From positions 1 through 64,000 of the forward strand of contig JBHGAV010000009.1 of NCBI GenBank assembly GCA_041946685.1: a stretch of 64,000 nucleotides of DNA, written 5' to 3'. Positions 1 to 8,092 of the stretch are shown piece after piece; the first letter of the stretch is position 1; each line of letters starts with the position of its first letter. Source of the stretch: JBHGAV01 sp041946685 (lineage in GTDB: Bacteria; Acidobacteriota; Terriglobia; Bryobacterales; Bryobacteraceae). Under the pieces are notes generated by a model. That model was not told the origin of the DNA and searched no databases. It saw only the letters and a list, made by a program, of their open reading frames with translations. Made by a program: the position numbers and the translations under genes.

Positions 1-163
1 AGAATTCCTCGCTCGCGAGGGCCGCCTTGAGCAACGGTGCGGTCCCCGCCAGGGGCAAATCGGGGGGGATGCCGAGCTGGCCGCAGCGCACGCCGGCTGC
101 CTTCACCTGTCGAATCGTGGCGACCGGGTCAGGACCCGCCCAAAACATCACGCCGATTTCCAT
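1..163 (-). CDS. Sugar phosphate isomerase/epimerase-like TIM barrel, N-terminal part (runs off window)
   Basis: Only the first 54 codons lie in the window; the rest is beyond base 1. The start (MEIGVMFWAGPDP...) looks like the first beta strand of an AP-endonuclease-family-2 TIM barrel, the fold used by xylose isomerase-like sugar isomerases and epimerases. Its ATG at 163 overlaps the last 16 bases of the upstream oxidoreductase gene, so the two are probably cotranslated. Oxidoreductase plus TIM-barrel isomerase is a common sugar-catabolism pair and recurs at 54-56 kb. The substrate cannot be read from this fragment. Confidence 0.6.
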   Translation of the reverse strand, partial: MEIGVMFWAGPDPVATIRQVKAAGVRCGQLGIPPDLPLAGTAPLLKAALASEEF

Positions 164-1161
164 GGGATTCGTTCTCCTCTCCTGCGTCGGGACTCCACGA
201 TCAGGCTCGCCAGCTTGATCGCCGCCGCCGACTCGCCCGGCGGGCAGAGATCCGGTCGGCGGCCGCTGGTGCAGCAGTCCACGAAGTACTCGATTTCGGC
301 CTGGTAGCCGTCCTTGCCATCGATCTCAAGCACAGCCCGGCCGGACGGCCCATGGAGCACAGGCGCCGTGCTGGAGGAGTGATACTCGATGGCGCCGTCA
401 TCACAGACGACGCTGTACTCCATCGAGAAGGGAAAGGAGCTGGGGGGATGCCACCCTCCCGAAACCTGCACGGCGAAATCCGGGTAGTGTAGCTGGGCCG
501 TGATCCAATCCAGGCCTTGTGCAAGGTGCTGGCAGCCCATGGCCGTGACGGCTTCCGGCGGGCCGAACAGCCCGATGCACATGTCCAGGTCGTGTACCAG
601 CAGGTCGAAGGCCGCGCCCCCGCTGATCTTGGGATCGAGCAGCCAGTTGCTCCAGGAGGGTGCCGCGCATCGTCGCCGGAACGAAGCCGCACGGACGGGG
701 CCGAGGCGTCCCGATCTCACCAGCTCAGTCATCACGCGGTATGCGGGAAAGAAGCGGAGCACCTGGGCGACCATGAGGACGCGGCCACTCCGCCGCGCAG
801 CGTCGAGCATGGCCTCCGCCGAGGTTGTATCCAGCGCCATGGGCTTTTCGACCAGCACGTGCTTGCAAGCCTCAAGAGCTGCGACGGCGGCCGCCGCATG
901 CAGGCTGGTCGGGAGGCAGATGTCGACGGCCTCAATCCGTGGCTCGTTGACCACCCCGCGCCAGTCGCGGTAGGTGGCTATGCCGGAGAAATCCAGCTTC
1001 TCGCCCGGCCCGCCGATGTTGCCCTGAATGCCGGAGAGATCGCCCGAGAGCTGGCGCGCGTCGTCGCTTGCCACCGCCACAAGCTCGGCCTGCGGGATGC
1101 GCGCCAGCGCCTTGAGATGAGTCGAGCCCATGAAGCCCAGGCCGAGGACCGCGATCCTCAT
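148..1161 (-). CDS. Gfo/Idh/MocA family NAD(P)-dependent oxidoreductase
   Basis: Predicted soluble sugar or inositol dehydrogenase of 337 residues, the usual family size. The N-terminus has the Rossmann dinucleotide motif VLGLGFMGSTH (about residues 4-14). The family EKP motif follows (EKPMAL, about residue 100), then a VHDLDM segment matching the catalytic His/Asp region. I chose the ATG at 1161 rather than one at 1194, because the Rossmann strand begins there and the longer form adds an unrelated leader. The gene overlaps the downstream TIM-barrel gene by 16 bases. The substrate is not identifiable from sequence alone. Confidence 0.85.
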   Translation of the reverse strand: MRIAVLGLGFMGSTHLKALARIPQAELVAVASDDARQLSGDLSGIQGNIGGPGEKLDFSGIATYRDWRGVVNEPRIEAVDICLPTSLHAAAAVAALEACKHVLVEKPMALDTTSAEAMLDAARRSGRVLMVAQVLRFFPAYRVMTELVRSGRLGPVRAASFRRRCAAPSWSNWLLDPKISGGAAFDLLVHDLDMCIGLFGPPEAVTAMGCQHLAQGLDWITAQLHYPDFAVQVSGGWHPPSSFPFSMEYSVVCDDGAIEYHSSSTAPVLHGPSGRAVLEIDGKDGYQAEIEYFVDCCTSGRRPDLCPPGESAAAIKLASLIVESRRRRGERIPWKSA

Positions 1162-1205
1162 ACTTGAGCAGTATAGAGTACCGCGGCCGGCCAAGGTGGC
1201 GGCGC

Positions 1206-1739
1206 CTACACCCCATCAGATGACATCAGACTTTCAAGGATGCCGGTCAATACAGAGAGCGGATCCGAAAACGAGCCCTGCTGGAATAGTGTGCTGAGGG
1301 CCGTTGAGGAAGTGTTGCTGGCATCGCAACTGCTGCCGGAATCATCCGTCGACGCGCTGTCGGGTGGAGGACCCATGGGAGGCGGTCCGGGTGGCCGGCC
1401 GCCGGGCGGACGAAGGTCCACCATGGTTCCGTTCTCGGAGGCCGTCCTGAACTTGGCGGCGAGGTCATTCAGCACCCCCGCCTGCTGTGTGTCACCGCTT
1501 TCGGAGGCGCTGGCTGCGGCCTCTTCCAGTCTGTCCGCAATCTGGCCCGTCAACGTCTTGTACGCCTCAGGATCAGTCTGGAGCAGGTCCCCGAGTTGTC
1601 GCATGTAGAGGCCCAGTTGCGAGATGTCCGTCGACTCGGACTCTGTCGAGTTGGTTTTGGCCGTCGCCGTAGTCTGGCCGGTTGAGAGGATGTTGAGGAG
1701 TTCGGTCGGTAGCGACCTTTGCAGTGAACTGATTGTCAT
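1206..1739 (-). CDS. Hypothetical Ser/Thr-rich protein with a Gly-Pro-rich segment
   Basis: A 177-residue protein I do not recognise. It starts MTISSLQRSLP at 1739, about 10 bases after a good AAGGAG site, which is why I prefer this start to the one at 1796. There is no signal peptide and no membrane segment. The N-terminal half is polar and probably helical (residues ~40-95). A low-complexity stretch of PPGG, PPG and PPP follows (about 108-125), then a Ser/Asp-rich tail. It stands alone, between the sugar oxidoreductase on the same strand and a divergently transcribed amidase. Codon use resembles its neighbours. Confidence 0.55.
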   Translation of the reverse strand: MTISSLQRSLPTELLNILSTGQTTATAKTNSTESESTDISQLGLYMRQLGDLLQTDPEAYKTLTGQIADRLEEAAASASESGDTQQAGVLNDLAAKFRTASENGTMVDLRPPGGRPPGPPPMGPPPDSASTDDSGSSCDASNTSSTALSTLFQQGSFSDPLSVLTGILESLMSSDGV

Positions 1740-1914
1740 GTGGCGTGGTTCTCCTTCAACTTGTGTATCGACCAGCCACTGCTCACGTAACACCACTTTT
1801 CACAGTTCTTCACATTAATCTGCGTATCGCTAACAGCCGCGCATCCTGGGAGACCGATTCCGCCGGGTGCTGAACACTGGCCGCTAGCGCGCCGGCTGTG
1901 GAAGAATCGTGACT

Positions 1915-2805
1915 ATGCCGACGTCGACCGAATCGAAGTTCCGGGTGGGGCTGGTGCAGATGGCGTGCTCGGCCGACCCGAACCAGAACCTGGCCAAGGC
2001 CGAGTGGCGTATCCGCGAGGCCGCCGGCCGGGGCGCCCAGATTGTGTGTCTTCAGGAGCTGTTCCGCTCCCAGTATTTCTGCCGCGAGGAGAAAGCGGAG
2101 TTGTTCGCGCTGGCCGAGCCGGTTCCCGGGCCGACGACCGAGGCGCTGGCGCGCCTGACGCGGGAACTGAACGTGGCGATCGTCGGTTCCGTGTTCGAAC
2201 GGCGTGGGCCGGGCGTGTACCACAACACGGCGGTGGTCATCGACGCTGGCGGCGCGCTGCTGGGCCTGTACCGTAAGATGCACATCCCGGACGATCCGCT
2301 GTACTACGAGAAGTTCTACTTTGCGCCCGGGGACCTTGGCGTGCCGCGCTTCGACACGCGCTTTGCGCGGATCGCGGTGCAGGTCTGCTGGGACCAGTGG
2401 TTTCCCGAGGGCGCGCGTCTGGCGGCGCTCGGCGGCGCGTCGATCGTGTTTTATCCGACGGCCATCGGCTGGCATCCGTCGGAGAAAGAAGAGCACGGGG
2501 CGACGCAGCTTGACGCCTGGCGCACGGTGCAGCGGGGGCACGCCATCGCCAACGGGATTTACGTGGCGGCGGTGAACCGGGTGGGAGTGGAAGGACCGCC
2601 GGAAGCGGCGCTGGAGTTCTGGGGGCACTCCTTCGTGGCCGACCCAATGGGCAAAATGATCGCCAAGGCGCCGACGGACCAAGAGGAAACCCTGGTGGTC
2701 GAGTGCGATCCCAGGCAGGTTGAGCAAGTCCGCCGCCAATGGCCCTTCCTACGCGACCGCCGCATCGACGCCTACGGCCCCATCCTGGAGCGCTGGCGGG
2801 ACTGA
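1915..2805 (+). CDS. aguB: Carbon-nitrogen hydrolase, N-carbamoylputrescine amidase-like
   Basis: Nitrilase-superfamily amidohydrolase of 296 residues, the length of AguB, which converts N-carbamoylputrescine to putrescine, CO2 and ammonia. The Glu-Lys-Cys triad is visible: E48 (CLQELF), K121 (YRKMHIPDDP) and C158 (VQVCWDQWFPE). The YRKMHIPDDP and CWDQWFPE segments are close to those of plant and bacterial AguB. A GTG two codons upstream (1909) is an alternative start. No agmatine deiminase gene lies nearby, so the polyamine role rests on similarity only; another omega-amidase activity is possible. Confidence 0.8.
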   Translation: MPTSTESKFRVGLVQMACSADPNQNLAKAEWRIREAAGRGAQIVCLQELFRSQYFCREEKAELFALAEPVPGPTTEALARLTRELNVAIVGSVFERRGPGVYHNTAVVIDAGGALLGLYRKMHIPDDPLYYEKFYFAPGDLGVPRFDTRFARIAVQVCWDQWFPEGARLAALGGASIVFYPTAIGWHPSEKEEHGATQLDAWRTVQRGHAIANGIYVAAVNRVGVEGPPEAALEFWGHSFVADPMGKMIAKAPTDQEETLVVECDPRQVEQVRRQWPFLRDRRIDAYGPILERWRD

Positions 2806-2825
2806 GGGGCTGCGCCTTTAGCCCC
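2806..2825. terminator. Hairpin between convergent genes
   Basis: GGGGCT (2806-2811) pairs with AGCCCC (2820-2825) across an 8-base loop, directly after the amidase stop codon and before the stop of the convergent dehydrogenase. There is no clear T-run on either side, so it is at best a weak bidirectional terminator. Confidence 0.3.
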
Positions 2826-2852
2826 GACGGTCAACGCGCCAGCGGTGTAACC

Positions 2853-3806
2853 TCAGGCCCGGCCAGCATGAAGCAGCACCTTCAGCGTGCCCTTGCGGGC
2901 GGCGAGGCGGAAGGCGCCGGGAGCCTGGGACAAGGGCAGGCGCGCGGCGATCATTTCATCGAGCCGGAGCTTGCCCTTGCGGAGCAGCGCTAGGGCCGGT
3001 TCAAAACGGCCGCAGCGAGAACCGACAAGTGTGATCTCGTTCACCACGACGGGGGCCGTGTCCATCGAGACATCGCCGTGGACAGTGGACTTGAGAACCA
3101 CGGTCCCCCGAGGGCGTGTCATTGCGACGGCCTGCTTCAGCCCGCCGGCGTTGCCGGTTGCTTCGACGACCCAATCGTAGGAAGCGGAGGGTGATGCAAG
3201 CCTGGTGCGAATCCCGGTGGCTGCTGCTATGGCCAGTTTCTCCCGGTGCTTTCCGTAAAGGTGCACGGTCAACTTGTTGGCATGGAGCACCTGGGCCACC
3301 AGCAACCCCAGCTTCCCATCGCCGAGGACGGCCACCGGCTGGTTCCTGGGAATTCGGACCTGCTCCAGGATCTCACAGGCGGCGGCGATGGGTTCGGCAA
3401 AGACGGCGTGATCGTCGGGGACGATGTCGGGCACCAAGTGTAGGTTGGCCTCGGGGAGGGTGAAGTACTCGCTGAAGACGCCGGGGCGGCCAGCGATGCC
3501 GAGCACGGTGCGGCGCGGGCAATGGCGGCCGAGGCCGCGCTTGCACCACTCGCAGCGGCCGCAGGGCAGGTTGATCTCGCCCACGACGCGGCGGCCGACC
3601 AGGGCCTGCTCATCGGCCTCGACAACCTCGCCCACGAACTCGTGGCCGGGCGTGCCGCGGAAGCCGTAATAGCCGCGCTGTAGCTCCAGGTCGGTGTTGC
3701 AGATGCCGGCCGTGATCAGGCGGATCAGGGCTTCTCCGGGCCTCCGGCGGGGCCAGGGAACGCGCCGGACCTCAACACGGCCCTTGTCAAGATGAACGGT
3801 CAGCAT
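2853..3806 (-). CDS. Zinc-dependent alcohol dehydrogenase (medium-chain, MDR family)
   Basis: A 317-residue medium-chain dehydrogenase, slightly shorter than typical (~340). Catalytic zinc ligands are recognisable as C36 (AGICNTD) and H55-E56 (TPGHEFVGEV). The structural-zinc loop has four cysteines, C82, C85, C88 and C96 (CGRCEWCKRGLGRHC). The GLGLVA-type nucleotide loop appears as AVLGDGKLGLLVAQV. It is likely cytosolic and NAD(P)-linked. It is divergent from thrC with only 27 bases between the starts. The substrate is unknown; polyol or threonine-type dehydrogenases are the nearest relatives. Confidence 0.85.
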   Translation of the reverse strand: MLTVHLDKGRVEVRRVPWPRRRPGEALIRLITAGICNTDLELQRGYYGFRGTPGHEFVGEVVEADEQALVGRRVVGEINLPCGRCEWCKRGLGRHCPRRTVLGIAGRPGVFSEYFTLPEANLHLVPDIVPDDHAVFAEPIAAACEILEQVRIPRNQPVAVLGDGKLGLLVAQVLHANKLTVHLYGKHREKLAIAAATGIRTRLASPSASYDWVVEATGNAGGLKQAVAMTRPRGTVVLKSTVHGDVSMDTAPVVVNEITLVGSRCGRFEPALALLRKGKLRLDEMIAARLPLSQAPGAFRLAARKGTLKVLLHAGRA

Positions 3807-3818
3807 AGCTCAGTCCAG

Positions 3819-3824
3819 TATAAT
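3819..3824 (+). promoter_or_regulatory. TATAAT -10 element just upstream of thrC
   Basis: A perfect TATAAT lies only 9 bases before the thrC ATG (3834), so transcription would start 1-3 bases before the start codon. No Shine-Dalgarno sequence fits in this space and no good -35 hexamer is present. Together these suggest a leaderless thrC mRNA. Confidence 0.45.
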
Positions 3825-3833
3825 CGTGGGTTC

Positions 3834-5138
3834 ATGGCCGCTGAACTGGTTTGTTTCGAGGAGCGCTGCCGCGCGCGCTATCCGATCACGGAAGTCATCT
3901 ACAATTGCCCTCGGTGTGGGGGGCTGCTGGAGGCCGTCTACCCGGACAGGAAGGCAGACCCGGAGGTGCTGAAACGGCTCTGGCGCGAGCGCCGCATGAG
4001 CAACCTCACGCTCGATCAGAGCGGAGTATGGCGATACCGCGAGGTTTTGACATTTCTCGACACTTTCGACAGGGTTGTGTCGCTCAAGGAGGGCAACACT
4101 CCGCTGCTCGAGGCGCCGCGGGCGGCCGCTTACGCGGGCCTGGACCGGCTGGTTTTCAAGCACCAGGGATTTAATCCAACCGGCTCGTTCAAAGACAACG
4201 GCATGACCTGCGGCACGGCCCAGGCGCTGCGGTTGGGAATGCGGCGTGTGGCCTGCGTTTCGACGGGCAACACGTCGGCATCCATGGCGGCGTACGCCAG
4301 CGCGGCGGGGCTGCAACCCGTCATCTTCATCCCGCACGGGAACATCTCTTACGGGAAGCTGGCCCAGGCGTTGGAGTACGGGGCCAGAACGTTCCAGGTC
4401 GAGGCCAACTTCGACCAGATCCTGGCTCTGGTCCGCACGCTGGCTGAGAAGCTCGGCATCTACCTGCTCAATTCGATCAACCCGTTCCGCATCGAAGGGC
4501 AGAAGACGATCATGGTCGAGATGATGGACCAGCGCGACTGGAACCCGCCCGATTGGGTCGTCCTGCCCGGCGGCAACCTGGGCAATACTTCGGCCTTTGG
4601 AAAGGCGCTCCGGGAGATGGTCGAGATGAAGCTCATTCCGAAGAGCCCGAGGCTAGCGGTGATTCAGGCGGCCGGATCGGCGCCGTTCTACAACCTTGTC
4701 CGGGCGGCGGATCGTGCCCGGCTCAACAAGGTCGAGCACCCGGAGACCCTCGCCACGGCCATACGGATCGGCGACCCGGTCTCCTGGCCCAAAGCGTTGC
4801 ACGAAGTGGTCGCGTCCGGCGGCGCGGTCGAGAAGGTCACCGAGCAGGAGATCGCGGACGCCAAAGCCCAGATCGGGCTCTGCGGCATCGGCTGCGAGCC
4901 GGCCTCGGCGGCGACGTTGGCCGGGATAAAGAAACTGCGGGCGGCGGGAGTGATCGAGGCGGATGCCGACGTGGTGGCGGTGCTGACGGGGAACCTGCTG
5001 AAGGACCCGGACTACATCTACAAGTACCACACGGCCCAATTGATGGCTCCGAACGGGGACAAGCTCAAATCCACCTTCGGAAATCAGCCGGTGGTAGTGC
5101 CAAACGACCCGGACCAGATCGCCCGGCTGCTCCAGTAG
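3834..5138 (+). CDS. thrC: Threonine synthase (PLP-dependent)
   Basis: Converts O-phosphohomoserine to threonine in the cytoplasm. The 434-residue protein has a short N-terminal Cys cluster (C7, C12, C25, C28) typical of the thermophile/archaeal-type subclass, then the fold-type II PLP core. K120 in NPTGSFKDNGM is the PLP lysine, and the VVLPGGNLGNTSAFG segment matches the phosphate-binding glycine loop. The start at 3834 is chosen because the longer form (3792) would enter the divergent dehydrogenase. The -10 box suggests a leaderless transcript. A second, convergent paralogue ends 7 bases downstream. Confidence 0.9.
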   Translation: MAAELVCFEERCRARYPITEVIYNCPRCGGLLEAVYPDRKADPEVLKRLWRERRMSNLTLDQSGVWRYREVLTFLDTFDRVVSLKEGNTPLLEAPRAAAYAGLDRLVFKHQGFNPTGSFKDNGMTCGTAQALRLGMRRVACVSTGNTSASMAAYASAAGLQPVIFIPHGNISYGKLAQALEYGARTFQVEANFDQILALVRTLAEKLGIYLLNSINPFRIEGQKTIMVEMMDQRDWNPPDWVVLPGGNLGNTSAFGKALREMVEMKLIPKSPRLAVIQAAGSAPFYNLVRAADRARLNKVEHPETLATAIRIGDPVSWPKALHEVVASGGAVEKVTEQEIADAKAQIGLCGIGCEPASAATLAGIKKLRAAGVIEADADVVAVLTGNLLKDPDYIYKYHTAQLMAPNGDKLKSTFGNQPVVVPNDPDQIARLLQ

Positions 5139-5145
5139 CGACGGT

Positions 5146-6330
5146 TCAGCGGGGCGTGACCAGGCCGCCGAGCTTGTCCTGCTCGGTGGCGAGGTTGCGC
5201 GGGAAGCGCGTCGAGTAAGCCTCGAGGTACCTCTGCCCTTGGGCGGTGTTGCAGACCACGATGCGGTCCTCGGGCGCGACGACGCCGTCGCGTAGCAAGA
5301 CCGGCAAGGCCGCGATGCAGGCCGCGCCTTCCGGCGCCGCGAAGATGCCCTCCGCGCTTGCCAGCGCCAATCCGGCGTCCAGCATCTGCTGGTCGCTCAC
5401 GGCGACCGCCGCGCCGCCGCTCGTCTTCAGGATCTTCAAGATGAGATGACCGAGCAGAGGTTTTGGCACTCGCAAGCCGGCCGCCAGAGTAAAGACGTCC
5501 TCCCACTCCGAGCACCGATCCCGCCCCTGAAGGAAGGCCTCAACCACGGGGCGGCAGCCCTCGGGCTGCACTGCGATCATCTTGGGGCGCTTGGAAGAGA
5601 TCCAGCCGACCGCCTCCAACTCCTCGAAGGCCTTCCACACGCCGATCAGGCCGGCGCCGTGTCCCGTCGGGTAGAGGACGGCGTCGGGAAGGCTCCAGTG
5701 GAACTGCTCCGCGATCTCGAAACCCAGGGTCTTGGTGCCCTCCACGCGGTAAGGCTCTTCAAAGGCGCCCAGCGAGTGCCCGTTGGGCGCGGCCGCACCG
5801 AAGCTCACCCTGGCGCCGCAGACGCTGGAGCCGACAAAGCCGGACTGGGGGACATCCGCGGGCAGGACGACCTCCGCCTCTATTCCGGCAGCCGCGGCAT
5901 ACGCGGCCAGCGCGCTGGCGGCGTTTCCATTGGCGGCGACGCTCACGCGCGGAATGCGCCGTTCCACGGCCATGGAAACGGCGCAGGAGAAGCTGCGCGA
6001 CTTCACCGAGCCGGCCGGGTTGATGCCTTCGTCCTTGATCCAAAGGTCGCGGGCGCCCAGTTTCTCTCCCAGTCGTCGGGAGTGCACCATCGGGGTCATG
6101 CCCTCGCCGAGGGAGACGATGGAAGCGGGGTCAGTCACCGGGAGCAAAGGAGCGTAACGCCACATGGTGGCTGGGGCGTTTCCGAGCCATTCGCGGCTCC
6201 AGCTCAGACGCGTGCTCTCCAGGTCGTAGCGAGCGAGCAAAGGGCCGCCGCACTCGCAGAGGTTTTGAAGCGTCTCGGGCGCGACCGTGCGGCCGCACAG
6301 GCTGCATTCCAGGTGAGTCAGCGTGGTCAT
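5146..6330 (-). CDS. Threonine synthase-like PLP enzyme (second paralogue)
   Basis: A 394-residue fold-type II PLP enzyme related to threonine synthase. It has an N-terminal zinc-ribbon-like motif (C9, C12, C25, C27) and a PLP lysine at K110 in NPAGSVKSRSF. That differs from the canonical TGSFKD of the neighbour and is closer to the divergent group often annotated as threonine synthase or diaminopropionate-like lyase. The glycine loop appears as YPTGHGAGLIG. It converges on thrC with 7 bases between the stops. It may be a true isozyme or act on a different phospho-amino acid; sequence alone does not decide. Confidence 0.75.
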   Translation of the reverse strand: MTTLTHLECSLCGRTVAPETLQNLCECGGPLLARYDLESTRLSWSREWLGNAPATMWRYAPLLPVTDPASIVSLGEGMTPMVHSRRLGEKLGARDLWIKDEGINPAGSVKSRSFSCAVSMAVERRIPRVSVAANGNAASALAAYAAAAGIEAEVVLPADVPQSGFVGSSVCGARVSFGAAAPNGHSLGAFEEPYRVEGTKTLGFEIAEQFHWSLPDAVLYPTGHGAGLIGVWKAFEELEAVGWISSKRPKMIAVQPEGCRPVVEAFLQGRDRCSEWEDVFTLAAGLRVPKPLLGHLILKILKTSGGAAVAVSDQQMLDAGLALASAEGIFAAPEGAACIAALPVLLRDGVVAPEDRIVVCNTAQGQRYLEAYSTRFPRNLATEQDKLGGLVTPR

Positions 6331-6393
6331 GGAAGTGTTTGAACCATCATAGCGAAGGGAGTCCCATGACCTGGGCGGCTCCTGATGTTGTAT

Positions 6394-6413
6394 AGTCCTT
6401 GAGACAAAGGACT
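6394..6413. promoter_or_regulatory. Operator-like inverted repeat ahead of the metal-efflux operon
   Basis: AGTCCTT (6394-6400) and AAGGACT (6407-6413) form a perfect 7-base dyad with a 6-base spacer. It overlaps a possible -10 (TATAGT, 6391-6396), and its right arm supplies the AAGGA ribosome binding site of the gene starting at 6419. A repressor bound here would block the RND operon promoter. The dyad geometry suits a small winged-helix dimer (BlaI/CopY- or ArsR-type), but no such regulator gene is next to it. Confidence 0.5.
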
Positions 6414-6418
6414 CCGAG

Positions 6419-6730
6419 ATGTGGAGAAGTCACCTCAGCGGCATGGTGGCGCGAAGGAGCGAGGTTCAACGTCTCGTTACCGGGCTGGCACTGGTGTGCG
6501 CGCTGTTGGCGGTGCAACTCTACCTGTACAGTCCCTGGCACCATCGGCCGGCCCAAGGCCGTCAGTACTGTAGCTTCTTCCCACTGGAGCAGGGCAACGT
6601 ACTGGAAGTGAGCGGGCCCATCGTCTTCGTTCCACCCATCTCCCGGCACCACGTGGTGGAGGAGAAGTACATCCAAGGTGCGGCTGCGCTGCCCCTGCTG
6701 CAACAAGGCTCCCGGGCGCCCCCTGCGTAG
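6419..6730 (+). CDS. Small membrane protein at the head of the RND efflux operon
   Basis: A 103-residue protein with one hydrophobic segment (about residues 18-38, LVTGLALVCALLAVQLYLY) preceded by basic residues. It is thus a signal anchor or signal peptide, followed by a short polar domain with one Cys (YCSFFPLEQ) and several His (SRHHVVEE). AAGGA lies 7 bases before the ATG. The gene sits between the operator-like repeat and the CzcC-like gene on the same strand, so it is probably the first gene of the metal-efflux operon. A periplasmic metal-binding or accessory role is inferred from context only. Confidence 0.55.
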   Translation: MWRSHLSGMVARRSEVQRLVTGLALVCALLAVQLYLYSPWHHRPAQGRQYCSFFPLEQGNVLEVSGPIVFVPPISRHHVVEEKYIQGAAALPLLQQGSRAPPA

Positions 6731-6799
6731 ATCCCTTCGCTGAGCTTGTTAGAGAGTCAGGACTCGCCTTCTTGCGAGGTGTGTAGCAGCTATGAGGCC

Positions 6800-8092
6800 A
6801 TGAAGAACAAAGGCTCGGGAGCGCGTCTTCCCGTTTGTGTTCAGGTAATTCTGGCCGCTTTTGCCGCGGCGGCCGCCCCCGCGCAGGTGCAGCCTGCCGT
6901 TGCGCTTACCGTCGATCAGGCGGTGGAGGAGGCGATCCGGAACAACGCAACGCTGATGGCCGAGCGCATGAACATCCCGATCGCGGAGGCGCGCATTCTC
7001 ACGGCGCGGCTGCGCCCGAACCCGGTTCTGAGCGCGGCAGGCAACAACATGGACGTGCTGGGGACGAGATTTGACGCGGACAACACCGGCGGCCCGACCG
7101 AGATCGTGGTAGGCGCGGAGTTTCTGATGGAGCGCGGGCAGAAGAGGCAACGCCGGATGGACGTGGCGGAAAGGGAGAGGGCGGTGACAGAGATGCGGTT
7201 CCTGGACGCGGTGCGGTTGCTGCGGCTGGACGTCCAGGCGGCATTCGTGGACCTGCTGCTGGCTAAAGACAACGTCGCCCTGGCGCGGGAAAACCTCGCC
7301 GCCTTCACCCAACTGGTGGAAGTCAACGAGGCGCGGGTCAAGGCAGGCGACATCGCCGAAGTAGAGCTGATACGGTCGCGGGTGGCCGCGCTGCAATACT
7401 CCAACGTAATGCGCCGCGCCGACACGGCGCTGCAAGTGGCGGCGGCCAGGCTGAGGACCCTGCTCGGCAGAACGGCCTCGTCCGCACCGGTGGAAGCGGC
7501 CGGGGAACTGCCGAACGTGGCGCCGGTTCCCGGCCTGGCGGAATTGCGGGAGATGGCGTTGCGGGAGAGGCCGGATCTGCGGGCCAGCCGCCTGGACCTG
7601 GAGCGGGCCGCCGCCGAAGTGCGGCTTCAACTGGCGCAGTCGAAGCAGGATTACACCATCGGAACGGAGTACAGGCGGCAGCAGGTAAACGCGAAGAGCA
7701 ATTCCCTGACGGTCGGGATCAGCGTGCCGCTGCCTTTCTTCAACCGGAATCAAGGCGAGATCGCCAGGAGCCGGCAGGAGCATGCCCAGGTCAACCTGCG
7801 GGTGCGGGCGCTGGAAGCGGAGATCGAAGGCGAGGTGGAGCGGGCGAGCATCCAGGTGGAGACCGCGCGCCGCCTGGTCGAGTCCATCGAAGGCAAACTG
7901 CTGGCGGAAGCCCGGGACGTCCGCGACATTACGGAGTTCGCCTACCGGAGCGGGGAAGCCAGCCTGCTGGAGTTGCTGGACGCACAGCGGGCCTTCAACG
8001 AGACGATGCAGGCTTACAACGAGACGCGTGCGGAGTATGCCCGGAGCCTCTATCAACTCGAGGCGGCCTGTGGAAGGACGGTGACGAAATGA
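6800..8092 (+). CDS. TolC/CzcC-like outer membrane efflux protein
   Basis: Outer membrane channel component of a tripartite heavy-metal efflux pump, 430 residues. A signal peptide covers about the first 28 residues (VILAAFAAAAAPAQ). Two OEP repeats of helices and strands follow, beginning LTVDQAVEEAIRNN and repeated at about residue 240. Long amphipathic helices form the periplasmic tunnel, and GEASLLELLDAQRAFNE is the family's C-terminal signature. I chose the ATG at 6800 because the signal peptide begins there. Its stop overlaps the start of the next gene (ATGA), indicating coupling to the membrane fusion protein. Confidence 0.88.
   Translation: MKNKGSGARLPVCVQVILAAFAAAAAPAQVQPAVALTVDQAVEEAIRNNATLMAERMNIPIAEARILTARLRPNPVLSAAGNNMDVLGTRFDADNTGGPTEIVVGAEFLMERGQKRQRRMDVAERERAVTEMRFLDAVRLLRLDVQAAFVDLLLAKDNVALARENLAAFTQLVEVNEARVKAGDIAEVELIRSRVAALQYSNVMRRADTALQVAAARLRTLLGRTASSAPVEAAGELPNVAPVPGLAELREMALRERPDLRASRLDLERAAAEVRLQLAQSKQDYTIGTEYRRQQVNAKSNSLTVGISVPLPFFNRNQGEIARSRQEHAQVNLRVRALEAEIEGEVERASIQVETARRLVESIEGKLLAEARDVRDITEFAYRSGEASLLELLDAQRAFNETMQAYNETRAEYARSLYQLEAACGRTVTK

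Noticed and set aside
6347..6706. A 119-codon minus-strand frame upstream of the RND operon
   Set aside because: It is antisense to the 103-residue membrane protein, which has the ribosome binding site and operon context; the frame itself lacks both.
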